64,000 bases of DNA from DASUAO01 sp035763745. GTDB lineage: Bacteria; Actinomycetota; Acidimicrobiia; IMCC26256; PALSA-555. The stretch covers positions 1 to 64,000 of the forward strand of contig DASUAO010000054.1 in assembly GCA_035763745.1 (NCBI GenBank), in the 5' to 3' direction. A program made the position numbers and the translations under genes. Below are positions 25,651 to 34,619 of this stretch, one piece after another. The notes under the pieces were generated by a model, which saw only the letters and a program-made list of their open reading frames with translations, ran no database searches and was not told where the DNA came from. Positions within the stretch are counted from its first letter, which is position 1; each line of letters opens with the position of its first letter.

Positions 25651-26439
25651 GTGATACGCGACTGGTCGAACTTCATCGGAGGCCGAACCGCAGTGGTGAC
25701 GGGCTCGGGTGCGGGGGTCGGCCGAGCGATCGCCATGCACATGGCGCGCGCCGGCGCCGAGGTCTGGATCAACGACCTCGACCTCGGGCGGGCCGAGTCC
25801 GTCTGCGGGGAGATCGCCGAGGAGGGCGGGACCGCGCGGCCGGTCGTGGCGGATGTCTGCGACCCCTTGTCGGTGCAGGACCTGGTGAAGACGACGGGAC
25901 CGGTCGACATCCTCGTGAACAACGCCGGGAGCGGCGTCAGGGCGTTCAGCGAGGGCCGCGCCCGGCTCGCGACGTTCGCCGAGGCATCGCCCACCGAGTG
26001 GGAGTCGGTGATGCGCGTCAACCTCACCGGCGTGCTGCACGTGACGCACTCCTACTTGCCGGCGATGATCGAGCGGAAGTGGGGGCGCATCCTCACGATC
26101 GTCTCCGACGCCGGCCGCAAGGGTGAGCGACTCCAGGTCGTCTACGGCGCCGCGAAGGCGGCGGCCATGGGCTTCGCCCGTGGGCTCGCGGCCGAGGTGG
26201 GGCGCGACGGCGTCACGGTGAACTGCATCTCGCTCGGCTCGATGATGCACGGCGCGATGGCCGATGCCGCCGAAGCCGACCCGGGGTTCGAGCCGAGGAT
26301 GTCCCGGCCGTACCCGGTCGGGCGCCTCGGCCGGGTCGACGATCCCGCACCGCTCGCCGTCCTGCTGTGCAGCGACGCCGCGGAGTGGATCACCGGCCAG
26401 GTGTATCCCGTCGACGGGGGATACGTCCCCGCGCTCTGA
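25651..26439 (+). CDS. Short-chain dehydrogenase/reductase
   Basis: A 262-residue classical SDR, NAD(P)-dependent. The cofactor loop is TGSGAGVGRAIA, NNAG appears as VNNAGSG, and the catalytic triad is Ser in IVSDAGR with Y-x3-K in VYGAAKAA. The C-terminus ITGQVYPVDGGYVPA is typical of FabG-like enzymes. The substrate is not predictable. The GTG start lies 10 nt after rnj, so it is probably cotranscribed, although it has no obvious link to RNA decay. Confidence 0.9.
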   Translation: MIRDWSNFIGGRTAVVTGSGAGVGRAIAMHMARAGAEVWINDLDLGRAESVCGEIAEEGGTARPVVADVCDPLSVQDLVKTTGPVDILVNNAGSGVRAFSEGRARLATFAEASPTEWESVMRVNLTGVLHVTHSYLPAMIERKWGRILTIVSDAGRKGERLQVVYGAAKAAAMGFARGLAAEVGRDGVTVNCISLGSMMHGAMADAAEADPGFEPRMSRPYPVGRLGRVDDPAPLAVLLCSDAAEWITGQVYPVDGGYVPAL

Positions 26440-26485
26440 GCGGGTATGCGGCTGTGGCGGGTGTGGCCAGTGTTACCGTTGCCCG

Positions 26486-28993
26486 ATGGCCACTCGCACG
26501 TCGGCGCGCCGCGCTCCCGCCCGCTCCAAGGGCTCCACGTCCGGTCGCGCCGGCACGCGCAAGGCCTCGGGGTCCCGGCGGCCGGCGAAGAAGGGCGGTC
26601 GCGCCGCCCCCGCACCCACCCGGACCGAGCGAGCCCGCGCCGCGGCCCGGCGGGAGCTCGCGGGGCACACCGCCGACGCCACCGCCGTCGGCCTGATCGT
26701 TCTCGGAGCCCTCACGACGCTCGGCCTGGTCTCCGACCTCGCCGGACCGGTCGGCTCCGGGCTCGCCGACGGCTTCGGTGCCATGATCGGGCGGGCGCGG
26801 TTCACCGTCCCGCTCGTCTGCCTCTTCTTCGCGATCCTCCTCTTCCGTCAGCGACCCGCGGCGCGCCGGGCTCTCGAGGCCGAGGAGGCCGGCGAGGACA
26901 GCCCACCCGAGCCCGCGCCGCTCCGGGTCGCGATCGGTGTCGGGCTGATCGGGCTCGCAGCCGTCGGCGCCCTGCACCTCGTCTTCGATCGCCCGGCGGT
27001 CGACGGGTCGCTCGACCGCCTCCGCGACGCGGGCGGGGTGATCGGCGCCGCGATCGGTGGACCGCTCGCCGCTGCTGCCGGCACCGTCGGCGCCGGGATC
27101 GTGCTCGGGGGCCTGTTCGTGCTCGGTGCGCTGCTCGCGCCCGGCGTCCCGATGCGCGACGTCGTCGGCATGTTCGGCCGCGGGGCGCGCTCGGCCGGGG
27201 GTCGCCTCGGTGCGCGCGCCCGCCGGTTCGGCGACCTCAGCGACGGCGCACCCCGGCCGAGGCCCGACGACGAGATCGACCTCACCGCGCCGATCCCACC
27301 GGTCTACGACGAGTCGTTGCCCCCTGAGGAGCCGGTCGTCGCCGACGGCGCCTTCACCGCCGACGAGCCCGACCTGCCCCACGTGACGCTCTACGACGTC
27401 GAGGCGGATGCCGCGCCCGACCCGGACGTCGCCATGCACGCCCCGACGCCGGTCCCCACCGTGGTCGAGGACGACGGGCAGGTCGCACTCGACCTCGGGG
27501 CCCGATCGGGTCGCCGCGGCGGGTGGAAGCTCCCGCCGAAGAACCTCCTCAAGAAGGGCGACGCCAAGCCCACCGACCGCCGCCTCGTCGAAGAGGGCGG
27601 CAAGGTGCTGGCCGAGGCGCTCCGCGAACACGGCGTCGACGCCAAGCTCATCGGCATGACGGTGGGCCCGACCGTCACCCGCTACGAGCTGGAGCTCGCA
27701 CCGGGCGTGAAGGTGAACCGCGTGACCGGGCTGAGCCACGACATCGCGTACGCGATGGCGTCGGCCGACGTGCGCATCCTCGCCCCGATCCCCGGTCGCT
27801 CCGCGATCGGCGTCGAGGTGCCGAACAAGACCCGACAGCTCGTGACCCTCGGCGACATCCTCACCTCGCCCGAGGCCAAGGCCGCCACCCAGCCGCTCGA
27901 GGTGGGGCTCGGCCGCGACATCGCCGGGCGCGCCGTGATGCTCGACCTGGCCACGCTGCCGCACGTGCTGATCGCCGGCGCCACCGGCGCCGGCAAGTCG
28001 AGCTGCATCAACTCGCTCGTGACGTCGTTGCTCATGCGCAACACGCCCGACCAGGTGCGCCTCATCCTCGTCGACCCCAAGCGGGTCGAGCTCGGCGCGT
28101 ACAACGACCTGCCGCACCTGTTGACGCCGGTCGTCACCAATCCGAAGAAGGCCGCGAACGCGCTCGACTGGGCCGTGCGCGAGATGGACATGCGCTACGA
28201 GGCGCTCGCCGAGGTCGGCGTGCGCGACATCACCGGCTACAACGCCGCGTACGACCGCGGCGAGCTGCCGTCGCCCGAGGAGCCGGATCCGCTCACGGGC
28301 AAGGGCTACGAGCGGCTGCCCCACATCGTCATCGTCGTCGACGAGCTCAACGACCTGATGATGGTCGCCGCGCGCGATGTCGAGGCGAGCGTGTGTCGAA
28401 TCGCGCAGATGGCCCGCGCGGTCGGCATCCACCTCGTGATCGCGACGCAGCGGCCGTCGGTCGACGTCATCACCGGCGTCATCAAGGCCAACGTGCCGAG
28501 CCGGCTCGCGTTCAGCGTGTCGAGCCTGGCCGACTCGCGCGTGATCCTCGACCAGGCGGGCGCCGAGAAGCTCATCGGCCAGGGCGACCTGCTCGCACTC
28601 ACCGCCAGCTCGAGCCGGGCCCAGCGGATCCAGGGCGCGTGGGTCGACGAAGCGTGCGTGCGCAAGGTCGCGGCGCACTGGAAGCGCCAGGCGGGCGAGG
28701 TCACCTACGTCGAGGGGATCGCGGAGGAGACCCCGCAGTCCGGGGGGCGCGGCTCCGACGACACCGACGACGATCCGCTCCTCGTCGAGGCAATGGAGCT
28801 GGTCGTGCGGGGCGGCCTCGGCTCCACGTCGATGCTCCAGCGCAAGCTGCGGGTCGGCTTCTCGCGCGCCGGGCGGCTCATGGACCTGCTCGAGCGCAAG
28901 GGTGTCGTCGGTCCCTCCACCGGCTCCAAGGCCCGCGACGTGCTGATGACCGTCGAGGAGTTCGAGGGCATGGAGGCCCGCGGCGCCGACTGA
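26486..28993 (+). CDS. ftsK: DNA translocase FtsK
   Basis: FtsK pumps DNA through the closing septum and activates dimer resolution. The 835-residue protein starts with a very basic tail, then about four membrane segments (residues about 60-210), an acidic linker, and the RecA-like motor. The motor has Walker A GATGAGKSS and Walker B IVIVVDELNDLMM, followed by ATQRPSVDVITG. The C-terminal gamma winged helix (about residues 755-825, with GSTSMLQRKLRVGFSRAGR) reads KOPS sites. TACCGT (26474-26479) ends 6 nt before the ATG, indicating a leaderless message and fixing the start. Confidence 0.95.
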   Translation: MATRTSARRAPARSKGSTSGRAGTRKASGSRRPAKKGGRAAPAPTRTERARAAARRELAGHTADATAVGLIVLGALTTLGLVSDLAGPVGSGLADGFGAMIGRARFTVPLVCLFFAILLFRQRPAARRALEAEEAGEDSPPEPAPLRVAIGVGLIGLAAVGALHLVFDRPAVDGSLDRLRDAGGVIGAAIGGPLAAAAGTVGAGIVLGGLFVLGALLAPGVPMRDVVGMFGRGARSAGGRLGARARRFGDLSDGAPRPRPDDEIDLTAPIPPVYDESLPPEEPVVADGAFTADEPDLPHVTLYDVEADAAPDPDVAMHAPTPVPTVVEDDGQVALDLGARSGRRGGWKLPPKNLLKKGDAKPTDRRLVEEGGKVLAEALREHGVDAKLIGMTVGPTVTRYELELAPGVKVNRVTGLSHDIAYAMASADVRILAPIPGRSAIGVEVPNKTRQLVTLGDILTSPEAKAATQPLEVGLGRDIAGRAVMLDLATLPHVLIAGATGAGKSSCINSLVTSLLMRNTPDQVRLILVDPKRVELGAYNDLPHLLTPVVTNPKKAANALDWAVREMDMRYEALAEVGVRDITGYNAAYDRGELPSPEEPDPLTGKGYERLPHIVIVVDELNDLMMVAARDVEASVCRIAQMARAVGIHLVIATQRPSVDVITGVIKANVPSRLAFSVSSLADSRVILDQAGAEKLIGQGDLLALTASSSRAQRIQGAWVDEACVRKVAAHWKRQAGEVTYVEGIAEETPQSGGRGSDDTDDDPLLVEAMELVVRGGLGSTSMLQRKLRVGFSRAGRLMDLLERKGVVGPSTGSKARDVLMTVEEFEGMEARGAD

Positions 28994-29083
28994 CCGGGCG
29001 TGTGCTCCGCATGTCCGAGTTCGTGGGCCGGTGCCGGGCGGCGCTCGGCGTCCGGAGAGCGAAGGCGCCAGTAGCATCGACGG

Positions 29084-30457
29084 ATGCCCGCGGTCGATCG
29101 GCCCACTCGCGCCGCCCCCGATCGCGCCGCGACGGGCACCTTCTGGGTCGAGACGCTGGGCTGTCCGAAGAACGAGGTCGACTCCGACAAGATCGTCGCG
29201 TCCCTGCTCGGCGACGGGCTGGTCCCGGCATCCTCCAGCGAGGACGCCGATCTCGTCGTGGTGAACACGTGCGCGTTCGTCGAGGCCGCCCGTCAGGAGT
29301 CGGTGGAGACCGTGCTCGACCTGTCGGGGCGCCGCCGGGCCGACGCACGGGTCGTCGTCACCGGCTGCATGGCCGAGCGCTACGGGGCCGAGCTGGCCGA
29401 GGCGCTGCCCGAGGTCGACGCCGTCGTCGGGTTCGCGGGTGAGGGCGCGCTCTCGCAGTACGCACCGGTCGAGATGTTGGCCGGCCGCAAGCCGGTCGGC
29501 GTCCGCGACCTGCTCGAGATCGAGCGGAGCGTGCGGAGTGCCCCCTGGGCGTACCTCAAGGTCGCAGAGGGCTGCGACCGGGCGTGCGCGTTCTGTGCGA
29601 TCCCGTCGTTCCGGGGCGCCCAACGCTCGCGCAGCGACGACGCCATCGTGGCCGAGGCCCGCGCGCTGGTGCACGGCGGTGCCGCCGAGCTCGTGCTCGT
29701 CGCCCAGGACATCGCCTGGTACGGACGCGACATCGGGACGCCGGGCGGGCTGGCCTCGCTGCTGCGCCGCCTCGACCGTGAGCTCGCACGCGAGGGCCTC
29801 GCGCGCATCCGGCTGCTCTACCTCTACCCGAGCGAGGTGAAGGGCACGCTCCTCGACGCGATCCTCGAGGTGCCGAGTGTCGTCCCGTACTTCGACCTGT
29901 CGTTGCAGCACGCCGACCGCGCGCTCCTCGCGCGCATGAAGCGCTGGGGAAGTGGTGACCGGTTCCGGTCGATCATCTCCGACATCCGCGAGCGTGCACC
30001 GGAGGCCACGTTCCGGTCCTCGTTCATCGTCGGCTTCCCCGGTGAGACGGAGGCCGCGCACGACACCCTCCTCGAGTTCCTCGCCGACGCCGCACTCGAC
30101 TGGGCCGGCTTCTTCCCGTTCTCGCCCGAGCAAGGCACACCCGCCTCCGACCTCGACGGCGGCGTCCCCGGCCACGTCATGGGCGAGTGGATCCGCGAGT
30201 GCGACGAGCTCCAGTCACGGATCACCGCGGCCGCACGCGACGCGCTCGTCGCGGCCGGCACCGAGGTCGAGGTGCTCGTCGACGGGGTGGGGGAGCACGG
30301 CGACGCTCACGGGCGGACGCACCGCGAGGCCCCCGAGATCGACGGTGTCGTCCACCTCGAGGGCGCCCAGGCCCGCCCCGGCTCGATCGTGCGCGCGAAG
30401 GTCGTCGGTGCCACGGGGACGGACCTCACCGCCACCCCGATCGAGGTGCTGCGATGA
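29084..30457 (+). CDS. rimO: Ribosomal protein S12 methylthiotransferase
   Basis: RimO is a radical SAM enzyme that methylthiolates Asp89 of ribosomal protein S12. The 457-residue protein has the UPF0004 domain with ETLGCPKNEVDSD and two further cysteines (NTCAF, TGCMAERYG). The radical SAM cluster is CDRACAFC, and FRGAQRSR is the RimO-specific continuation. A C-terminal TRAM domain is present. It is distinguished from MiaB, also in this window, by the GCPKN motif. TAGCAT (29072-29077) is 6 nt before the ATG. It overlaps pgsA by 4 nt. Confidence 0.95.
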   Translation: MPAVDRPTRAAPDRAATGTFWVETLGCPKNEVDSDKIVASLLGDGLVPASSSEDADLVVVNTCAFVEAARQESVETVLDLSGRRRADARVVVTGCMAERYGAELAEALPEVDAVVGFAGEGALSQYAPVEMLAGRKPVGVRDLLEIERSVRSAPWAYLKVAEGCDRACAFCAIPSFRGAQRSRSDDAIVAEARALVHGGAAELVLVAQDIAWYGRDIGTPGGLASLLRRLDRELAREGLARIRLLYLYPSEVKGTLLDAILEVPSVVPYFDLSLQHADRALLARMKRWGSGDRFRSIISDIRERAPEATFRSSFIVGFPGETEAAHDTLLEFLADAALDWAGFFPFSPEQGTPASDLDGGVPGHVMGEWIRECDELQSRITAAARDALVAAGTEVEVLVDGVGEHGDAHGRTHREAPEIDGVVHLEGAQARPGSIVRAKVVGATGTDLTATPIEVLR

Positions 30458-31038
30458 CCTCGCCGACCCGGATCCCGGCGGCCGAGCGGATCAAGCGCTA
30501 CACCGAGTCGGCGATCGTCACCCGGGCCAACGTCGTGACCATCGCCCGCCTGGTGCTGACGCTGCCGGTGCTCGTCCTCATGCTCGAGGACGGGTCGACC
30601 TGGTTCACCTGGGGTGGTTGGTTCTTCCTGTCGGTCACCGACGGGCTCGACGGGTGGATCGCCCGCCGCGACGGCACGACCCGCTCCGGCGCGTTCCTCG
30701 ACCCGATCGCCGACAAGTTCCTCGTGCTCGGCGGGTTCGTGGTGCTCGCCATCAACGACGACTTCTCCTGGGTGCCGGTGATCCTCGTGATCGCGCGGGA
30801 GGTCGGGATCTCCGTGTACCGGTCGTTCGCCGGTCGCCGTGGCATCTCGCTCCCGGCCCGCCAGCTGGGGAAGTGGAAGGCCGTCGTCCAGTTCTTCGCC
30901 GTCGGCTTCGTGCTCTTCCCGCCGACGGCCGACGCGATGACGTTCCACCTCGTCATGGTGTGGTCGGCGGTCGCGATCTCGCTCGTGTCGGCACTCGACA
31001 TCGTGCGTCGCGGCTGGGTCGAGACCCGGGTCGCGTGA
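30454..31038 (+). CDS. pgsA: CDP-diacylglycerol-glycerol-3-phosphate phosphatidyltransferase
   Basis: Catalyses the committed step of phosphatidylglycerol synthesis. The 194-residue membrane protein has the CDP-alcohol phosphotransferase motif as DGLDGWIARR followed by GAFLDPIADK, with the four metal-binding aspartates in place. The spacing inside the motif is one residue shorter than I recall for E. coli PgsA. About five membrane segments follow. The ATG overlaps the rimO stop (ATGA). The rimO-pgsA-cinA-recA order is conserved in actinobacteria and firmicutes. Confidence 0.92.
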   Translation: MTSPTRIPAAERIKRYTESAIVTRANVVTIARLVLTLPVLVLMLEDGSTWFTWGGWFFLSVTDGLDGWIARRDGTTRSGAFLDPIADKFLVLGGFVVLAINDDFSWVPVILVIAREVGISVYRSFAGRRGISLPARQLGKWKAVVQFFAVGFVLFPPTADAMTFHLVMVWSAVAISLVSALDIVRRGWVETRVA

Positions 31039-31079
31039 TGAGGTCGGTCGCGTGATACGGATCGTCTGATGGGAGTGCG

Positions 31080-32324
31080 ATGAGAGCAGACGTCCTCGCG
31101 ATCGGGACCGAGCTGCTGCTCGGGCAGATCGTCGACAGCAACAGCGCGTGGATCGGCGAGCAGCTGGCGTCCGCGGGGATCGACACCTACGACCACCGCA
31201 AGGTCGGTGACAACCAGGACCGGATGGTCGCCGCGATGCGCGACCTCCTGCGCGAGGCCGACGCGCTGGTCGTCTGTGGCGGGCTCGGTCCGACCCAGGA
31301 CGACGTCACCCGCGACGCGATCGCCGAGCTCATGGGCGTCGAGCTCGAGCGCCGCGAGGACCTCGTCGAGCAGATCGCCGCGATGTTCGGCGTGCGCGGC
31401 CGCGACATGCCGGCGAACAACCTCCGCCAGGCCGATGTCCCCGTCGGCGGTGACGCGATCCCGAACCCGATCGGCACCGCACCGGGCCTGCGGTGCGAGG
31501 TCACCGTGGACGGCCACCAGCGCGTCGTGTACGCGGTGCCGGGCGTCCCGTACGAGATGCAGCAGATGGTGCGTGACCACGTGCTCCCCGGCCTCCTCGA
31601 GCAGTCGGGGGAGCGAGCGGTGATCGTGAGCCGGTCGCTGAAGACATGGGGCACGTCGGAGTCCGGCCTCGCCGAGATGATCGCCCATCGGGTCGACGGC
31701 CAGTCCAACCCCACGATCGCGTTCCTGGCGCGGGGGATCGAGGGTCTGTACGTGCGCCTCACCGCGAAGGGCGCCGACGAGGCCGCGGCCCGGGCGCTGA
31801 TCCAGGCCGAAGAGGCCGAGCTGCGCTCGATCCTCGGCGACCTCGTGTTCGCGGTCGACGACGAGACGATGGAGTCGAACGTCCTCGCCGCGTGCGAGGC
31901 GCGGGGCTGGACGCTGGGTGTGGCGGAGTCGCTCACCGGGGGCCTCGTCGGTGCCCGGCTCGCCAACGTCCCGGGCGCGAGTCGCACGTTCCGGGGCTCG
32001 ATCGCGTCCTACGCGACCGAGGTGAAGCGCGACGTGCTCGGGGTCGACGCCGAGCACGTCGTCTCCGAGGAGTGTGCGATCCAGATGGCCGAAGGTGCCC
32101 AGCAGGTGCTCGGCGCGGACGTCGGGATCTCGTGCACCGGCGTGGCCGGTCCCGACGAGCAGGACGGTCAGCCGGTCGGCACGGTCTGGTTCGGGATCGC
32201 AGTGCCGGGGCATCCCACGCACGCCATGTCGACCCGCCTGCCCGGTGACCGGGAGCGCATCCGCCAGTTCTCGACGATCTCGCTCGTCAACCTGCTTCGT
32301 CTGCGCCTCGACTCCCTGGCGTGA
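31080..32324 (+). CDS. cinA: CinA-like competence/NMN amidohydrolase protein
   Basis: A 414-residue two-domain CinA. The N-terminal MoCF-like domain has AIGTELLLGQIVDSNS and CGGLGPTQDDVTRDA, associated with ADP-ribose/CoA pyrophosphatase activity. The C-terminal domain has AESLTGGLVGARL, the nucleophile Ser and GTVWFGI, the NMN deamidase fold. GGGAG lies 7 nt before the ATG. Its stop overlaps thpR, and recA follows, as in many bacteria where cinA and recA are cotranscribed. Here an intervening minus-strand gene and a recA promoter make recA independent. Confidence 0.94.
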   Translation: MRADVLAIGTELLLGQIVDSNSAWIGEQLASAGIDTYDHRKVGDNQDRMVAAMRDLLREADALVVCGGLGPTQDDVTRDAIAELMGVELERREDLVEQIAAMFGVRGRDMPANNLRQADVPVGGDAIPNPIGTAPGLRCEVTVDGHQRVVYAVPGVPYEMQQMVRDHVLPGLLEQSGERAVIVSRSLKTWGTSESGLAEMIAHRVDGQSNPTIAFLARGIEGLYVRLTAKGADEAAARALIQAEEAELRSILGDLVFAVDDETMESNVLAACEARGWTLGVAESLTGGLVGARLANVPGASRTFRGSIASYATEVKRDVLGVDAEHVVSEECAIQMAEGAQQVLGADVGISCTGVAGPDEQDGQPVGTVWFGIAVPGHPTHAMSTRLPGDRERIRQFSTISLVNLLRLRLDSLA

Positions 32325-32887
32325 GCCCGAAAGGTCGCGCGTTCGTCGCGGTCGTGCCACCCGCGGCGGTGCTCGACGGCATCGAGGAGGCCCTCGCGCC
32401 CGTCGAGCACCTCGTGCCGGCTGCACGCTGGACCACGCGCGCGCAGCGGCACGTCACCCTGCGATACCTCGGGACACGCGTCGACCTCGAGGCGGTCGCC
32501 GGTGCGCTCGGAGGGCTCGCAGTGGCGGGCGGGGACGTCCGCCTCCGCGGCGGTGGCGGGTTCCCCGACGAGCGGCGGGGGAGCGTCCTGTGGGCCGGGG
32601 TCCCGGAAGGCGCGGGATTGCTCGGGCGTCTCGCCGGGGCCGTGGGCGAGCTCCTCACGCCGCTCGGCCACGAGCCCGACGGGCGCGGGTTCCACCCGCA
32701 CCTCACGCTGGCCCGGCTCCGAACCCCCGGCGACCTGCGTGCCGCGATCGCCGCGCTCGGCCAGCGCGAGCTCGGCCCGGCGTGGCACGTCGAGGAGGTG
32801 GTCCTGTTCCGGAGCGAGACCCGTCCGGAGGGCGCCCGCTACGAGGCGGTCGCCCGGATCCCGACCCCGCCCCCGGCCGGCTCCTGA
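32321..32887 (+). CDS. thpR: RNA 2',3'-cyclic phosphodiesterase
   Basis: A 188-residue 2H phosphoesterase, formerly called 2'-5' RNA ligase. Both catalytic HxTx motifs are present, HVTLRYLG near residue 43 and HPHLTLARL near residue 126. It hydrolyses 2',3'-cyclic phosphate RNA ends, and the cellular role is unclear. The GTG start overlaps the cinA stop (GTGA), so it is coupled. About 45 nt separate it from the convergent small gene. Confidence 0.92.
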   Translation: MSPKGRAFVAVVPPAAVLDGIEEALAPVEHLVPAARWTTRAQRHVTLRYLGTRVDLEAVAGALGGLAVAGGDVRLRGGGGFPDERRGSVLWAGVPEGAGLLGRLAGAVGELLTPLGHEPDGRGFHPHLTLARLRTPGDLRAAIAALGQRELGPAWHVEEVVLFRSETRPEGARYEAVARIPTPPPAGS

Positions 32888-32932
32888 GGGCGGGTGCCGC
32901 GCCGAGGTCCGGTGGGCCCGGTCCGGGTGCGG

Positions 32933-33145
32933 CTACTGGAACGGGCGGCTGCCGAGCTTGCGGCCCGGGGCCCACCGGCTCGGCTTCTTCGGGGCCTTGG
33001 GCTCCTTGAAGCGGGGCGTGACCTCGTCCTTGCTGCGGGCCAGCGCCTCCTCTGACCGGACGTTCGGCGACCGGACGTTCGGCGACCGGACGTTCGGCGT
33101 GCTCGGGGCGTCGGGGGTCGGTTCCACTGGTTCCTCATCGGCCAT
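32933..33145 (-). CDS. Small basic protein divergent from recA
   Basis: Unrecognised 70-residue protein. Coding potential is strong: 44 of the last 45 codons have G or C in the third position, while the second position is mixed. The N-terminus is acidic and Pro-rich. Three copies of SPNVR (encoded by an exact 15-nt tandem repeat) follow, and the C-terminal half is basic with PSRWAPGRKLGSRPF. No signal peptide or membrane segment is seen. TAGGCT (complement of 33153-33158) lies 7 nt before the ATG, so a leaderless promoter is likely. The recA SOS box lies directly upstream of that promoter, so LexA might control it too. Confidence 0.7.
   Translation of the reverse strand: MADEEPVEPTPDAPSTPNVRSPNVRSPNVRSEEALARSKDEVTPRFKEPKAPKKPSRWAPGRKLGSRPFQ
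33054..33098. repeat. 15-nt tandem repeat, three exact copies
   Basis: GACCGGACGTTCGGC repeated at 33054, 33069 and 33084. It is in frame in the minus-strand small gene and encodes its SPNVR units. Exact copies suggest recent slippage expansion. Confidence 0.9.
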
Positions 33146-33172
33146 CCCCGAGAGCCTAGTGGCCTGTGGTGC

Positions 33173-33201
33173 TTGACCCCGAACGGGTGTTCGTCTAGCG
33201 T
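33173..33201 (+). promoter_or_regulatory. recA promoter with SOS (LexA) box
   Basis: -35 TTGACC (33173-33178), 17-bp spacer and -10 TAGCGT (33196-33201). Inside the spacer is CGAACGGGTGTTCG (33180-33193), which fits the Gram-positive/actinobacterial LexA consensus CGAACRNRYGTTCG with one deviation. LexA binding here would block RNA polymerase. The predicted leader to the recA start is about 150 nt. Confidence 0.88.
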
Positions 33202-33354
33202 CTCACAGACGTGGAGTTCCACGTGTGTGATCCACCGCTCCGGACCCCCGCGCAGGAAGGCCCGGCGTGACTGTCACACCCCCGCCGTAGGTTGCCGGTC
33301 AGCACCAGCGAGCAACTTCCCCCAACCGAGAACGAAGCCCTCAGGAGGGTCCCC

Positions 33355-34512
33355 GTGGAGCGTGAACAGGCACTCGAGATGGCACTGGGTCAGATCGAGA
33401 AGAACTACGGCAAGGGCGCGATCATGCGCCTCGGCGAGCGAGGCCACGTCGGGATCTCGGCGATCCCCACCGGGGCGCTCGCCCTCGACATCGCCCTCGG
33501 CATCGGGGGCCTACCCCGCGGCCGCGTCGTCGAGATCTTCGGTCCCGAGTCGTCGGGGAAGTCCACGCTCGCGATGCACGTGGTCGCCGAGGCCCAGCGC
33601 AACGGCGGCACCTGCGCCTACATCGACGCCGAGCACGCCATGGACCCGGTGTACGCCGCGGCCATCGGCGTCAACGTCGACGACCTCTACATCTCCCAGC
33701 CCGACACGGGGGAGCAGGCGCTCGAGATCGCCGACCTGTTGATCCGCTCGGGCGCGCTCGACGTCGTCGTCATCGACTCCGTGGCCGCGCTCGTGCCCCG
33801 GGCCGAGATCGAGGGCGAGATGGGCGACACCCACGTGGGGCTGCAGGCCCGGCTCATGAGCCAGGCGCTGCGCAAGCTCACCGCGAACCTCAACCGGTCC
33901 CGCACGGTGTGCGTCTTCATCAACCAGCTGCGCGAGAAGATCGGCGTCATGTTCGGTTCACCGGAGACGACGCCGGGCGGCCGGGCGCTGAAGTTCTACT
34001 CGTCGGTCCGCCTCGACATCCGTCGGGTGGAGACGATCAAGGACGGCGCCGAGATGATCGGCAACCGGACCCGGGTCAAGGTGGTGAAGAACAAGGTCTC
34101 ACCGCCGTTCAAGATGGCCGAGTTCGACATCATGTACGGCAAGGGCATCAGCCGGGAGGGCTCGATGCTCGACGTCGGTGTGGAGCTCGACATCATCAAG
34201 AAGTCGGGAGCCTGGTTCACCTACGAGGGCGAGCAGCTCGGCCAGGGTCGGGAGAACGCCAAGGGGTTCCTCAAGGACAACCTCGACATGATGCTCGAGA
34301 TCATGGAGAAGATCCGGGTGAAGGCCGGGATCGGGGAGTCCGCCGACGTTCCGCCGCCCGACGGTGAGATCGACCTCACCGAGGCGGCAGCCGACGCCAT
34401 CGCCGAAGCCGCGGAGGTCGCGGCGAAGTCGGCGAAGGAGACCAAGGACGCTCCGGCCGAGTCGCCGGCCCCCGCGGCGAAGAACGGCACGAAGGCCTCC
34501 TCCAAGTCCTAG
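33355..34512 (+). CDS. recA: Recombinase RecA
   Basis: RecA forms the DNA filament for recombination and triggers LexA self-cleavage. From the GTG at 33355 the protein has 385 residues. AGGAGG at 33343-33348 is spaced 6 nt from it, which decides this start over a TTG 63 nt upstream. Walker A is GPESSGKST (63-71), the L2 loop lies around GVMFGSPETTPGG, and the C-terminal tail is Ala/Glu/Lys-rich. No recX follows, unlike in many actinobacteria. A convergent permease gene comes next. Confidence 0.97.
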   Translation: MEREQALEMALGQIEKNYGKGAIMRLGERGHVGISAIPTGALALDIALGIGGLPRGRVVEIFGPESSGKSTLAMHVVAEAQRNGGTCAYIDAEHAMDPVYAAAIGVNVDDLYISQPDTGEQALEIADLLIRSGALDVVVIDSVAALVPRAEIEGEMGDTHVGLQARLMSQALRKLTANLNRSRTVCVFINQLREKIGVMFGSPETTPGGRALKFYSSVRLDIRRVETIKDGAEMIGNRTRVKVVKNKVSPPFKMAEFDIMYGKGISREGSMLDVGVELDIIKKSGAWFTYEGEQLGQGRENAKGFLKDNLDMMLEIMEKIRVKAGIGESADVPPPDGEIDLTEAAADAIAEAAEVAAKSAKETKDAPAESPAPAAKNGTKASSKS

Positions 34513-34532
34513 GACACGCAACCCTGACCGAC

Positions 34533-34575
34533 CAAGTGACGCTCCGGGGCCACATCGGACCCGGAGCGTCACTTG
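34533..34575. terminator. Bidirectional terminator between recA and the TSUP gene
   Basis: A 16-bp perfect stem, 34533-34548 against 34560-34575, with an 11-nt loop, followed by TTGTT on the recA side. It serves both convergent genes. Confidence 0.88.
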
Positions 34576-34619
34576 TTCACGGACGAGGTGAGGAGCCGCG
34601 ACGAGCGCGCGAACGGATG

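Noticed and set aside
33292..33354. Upstream TTG start for recA
   Set aside because: AGGAGG is ideally spaced from the GTG at 33355, and the extra 21 residues have no counterpart in RecA proteins.
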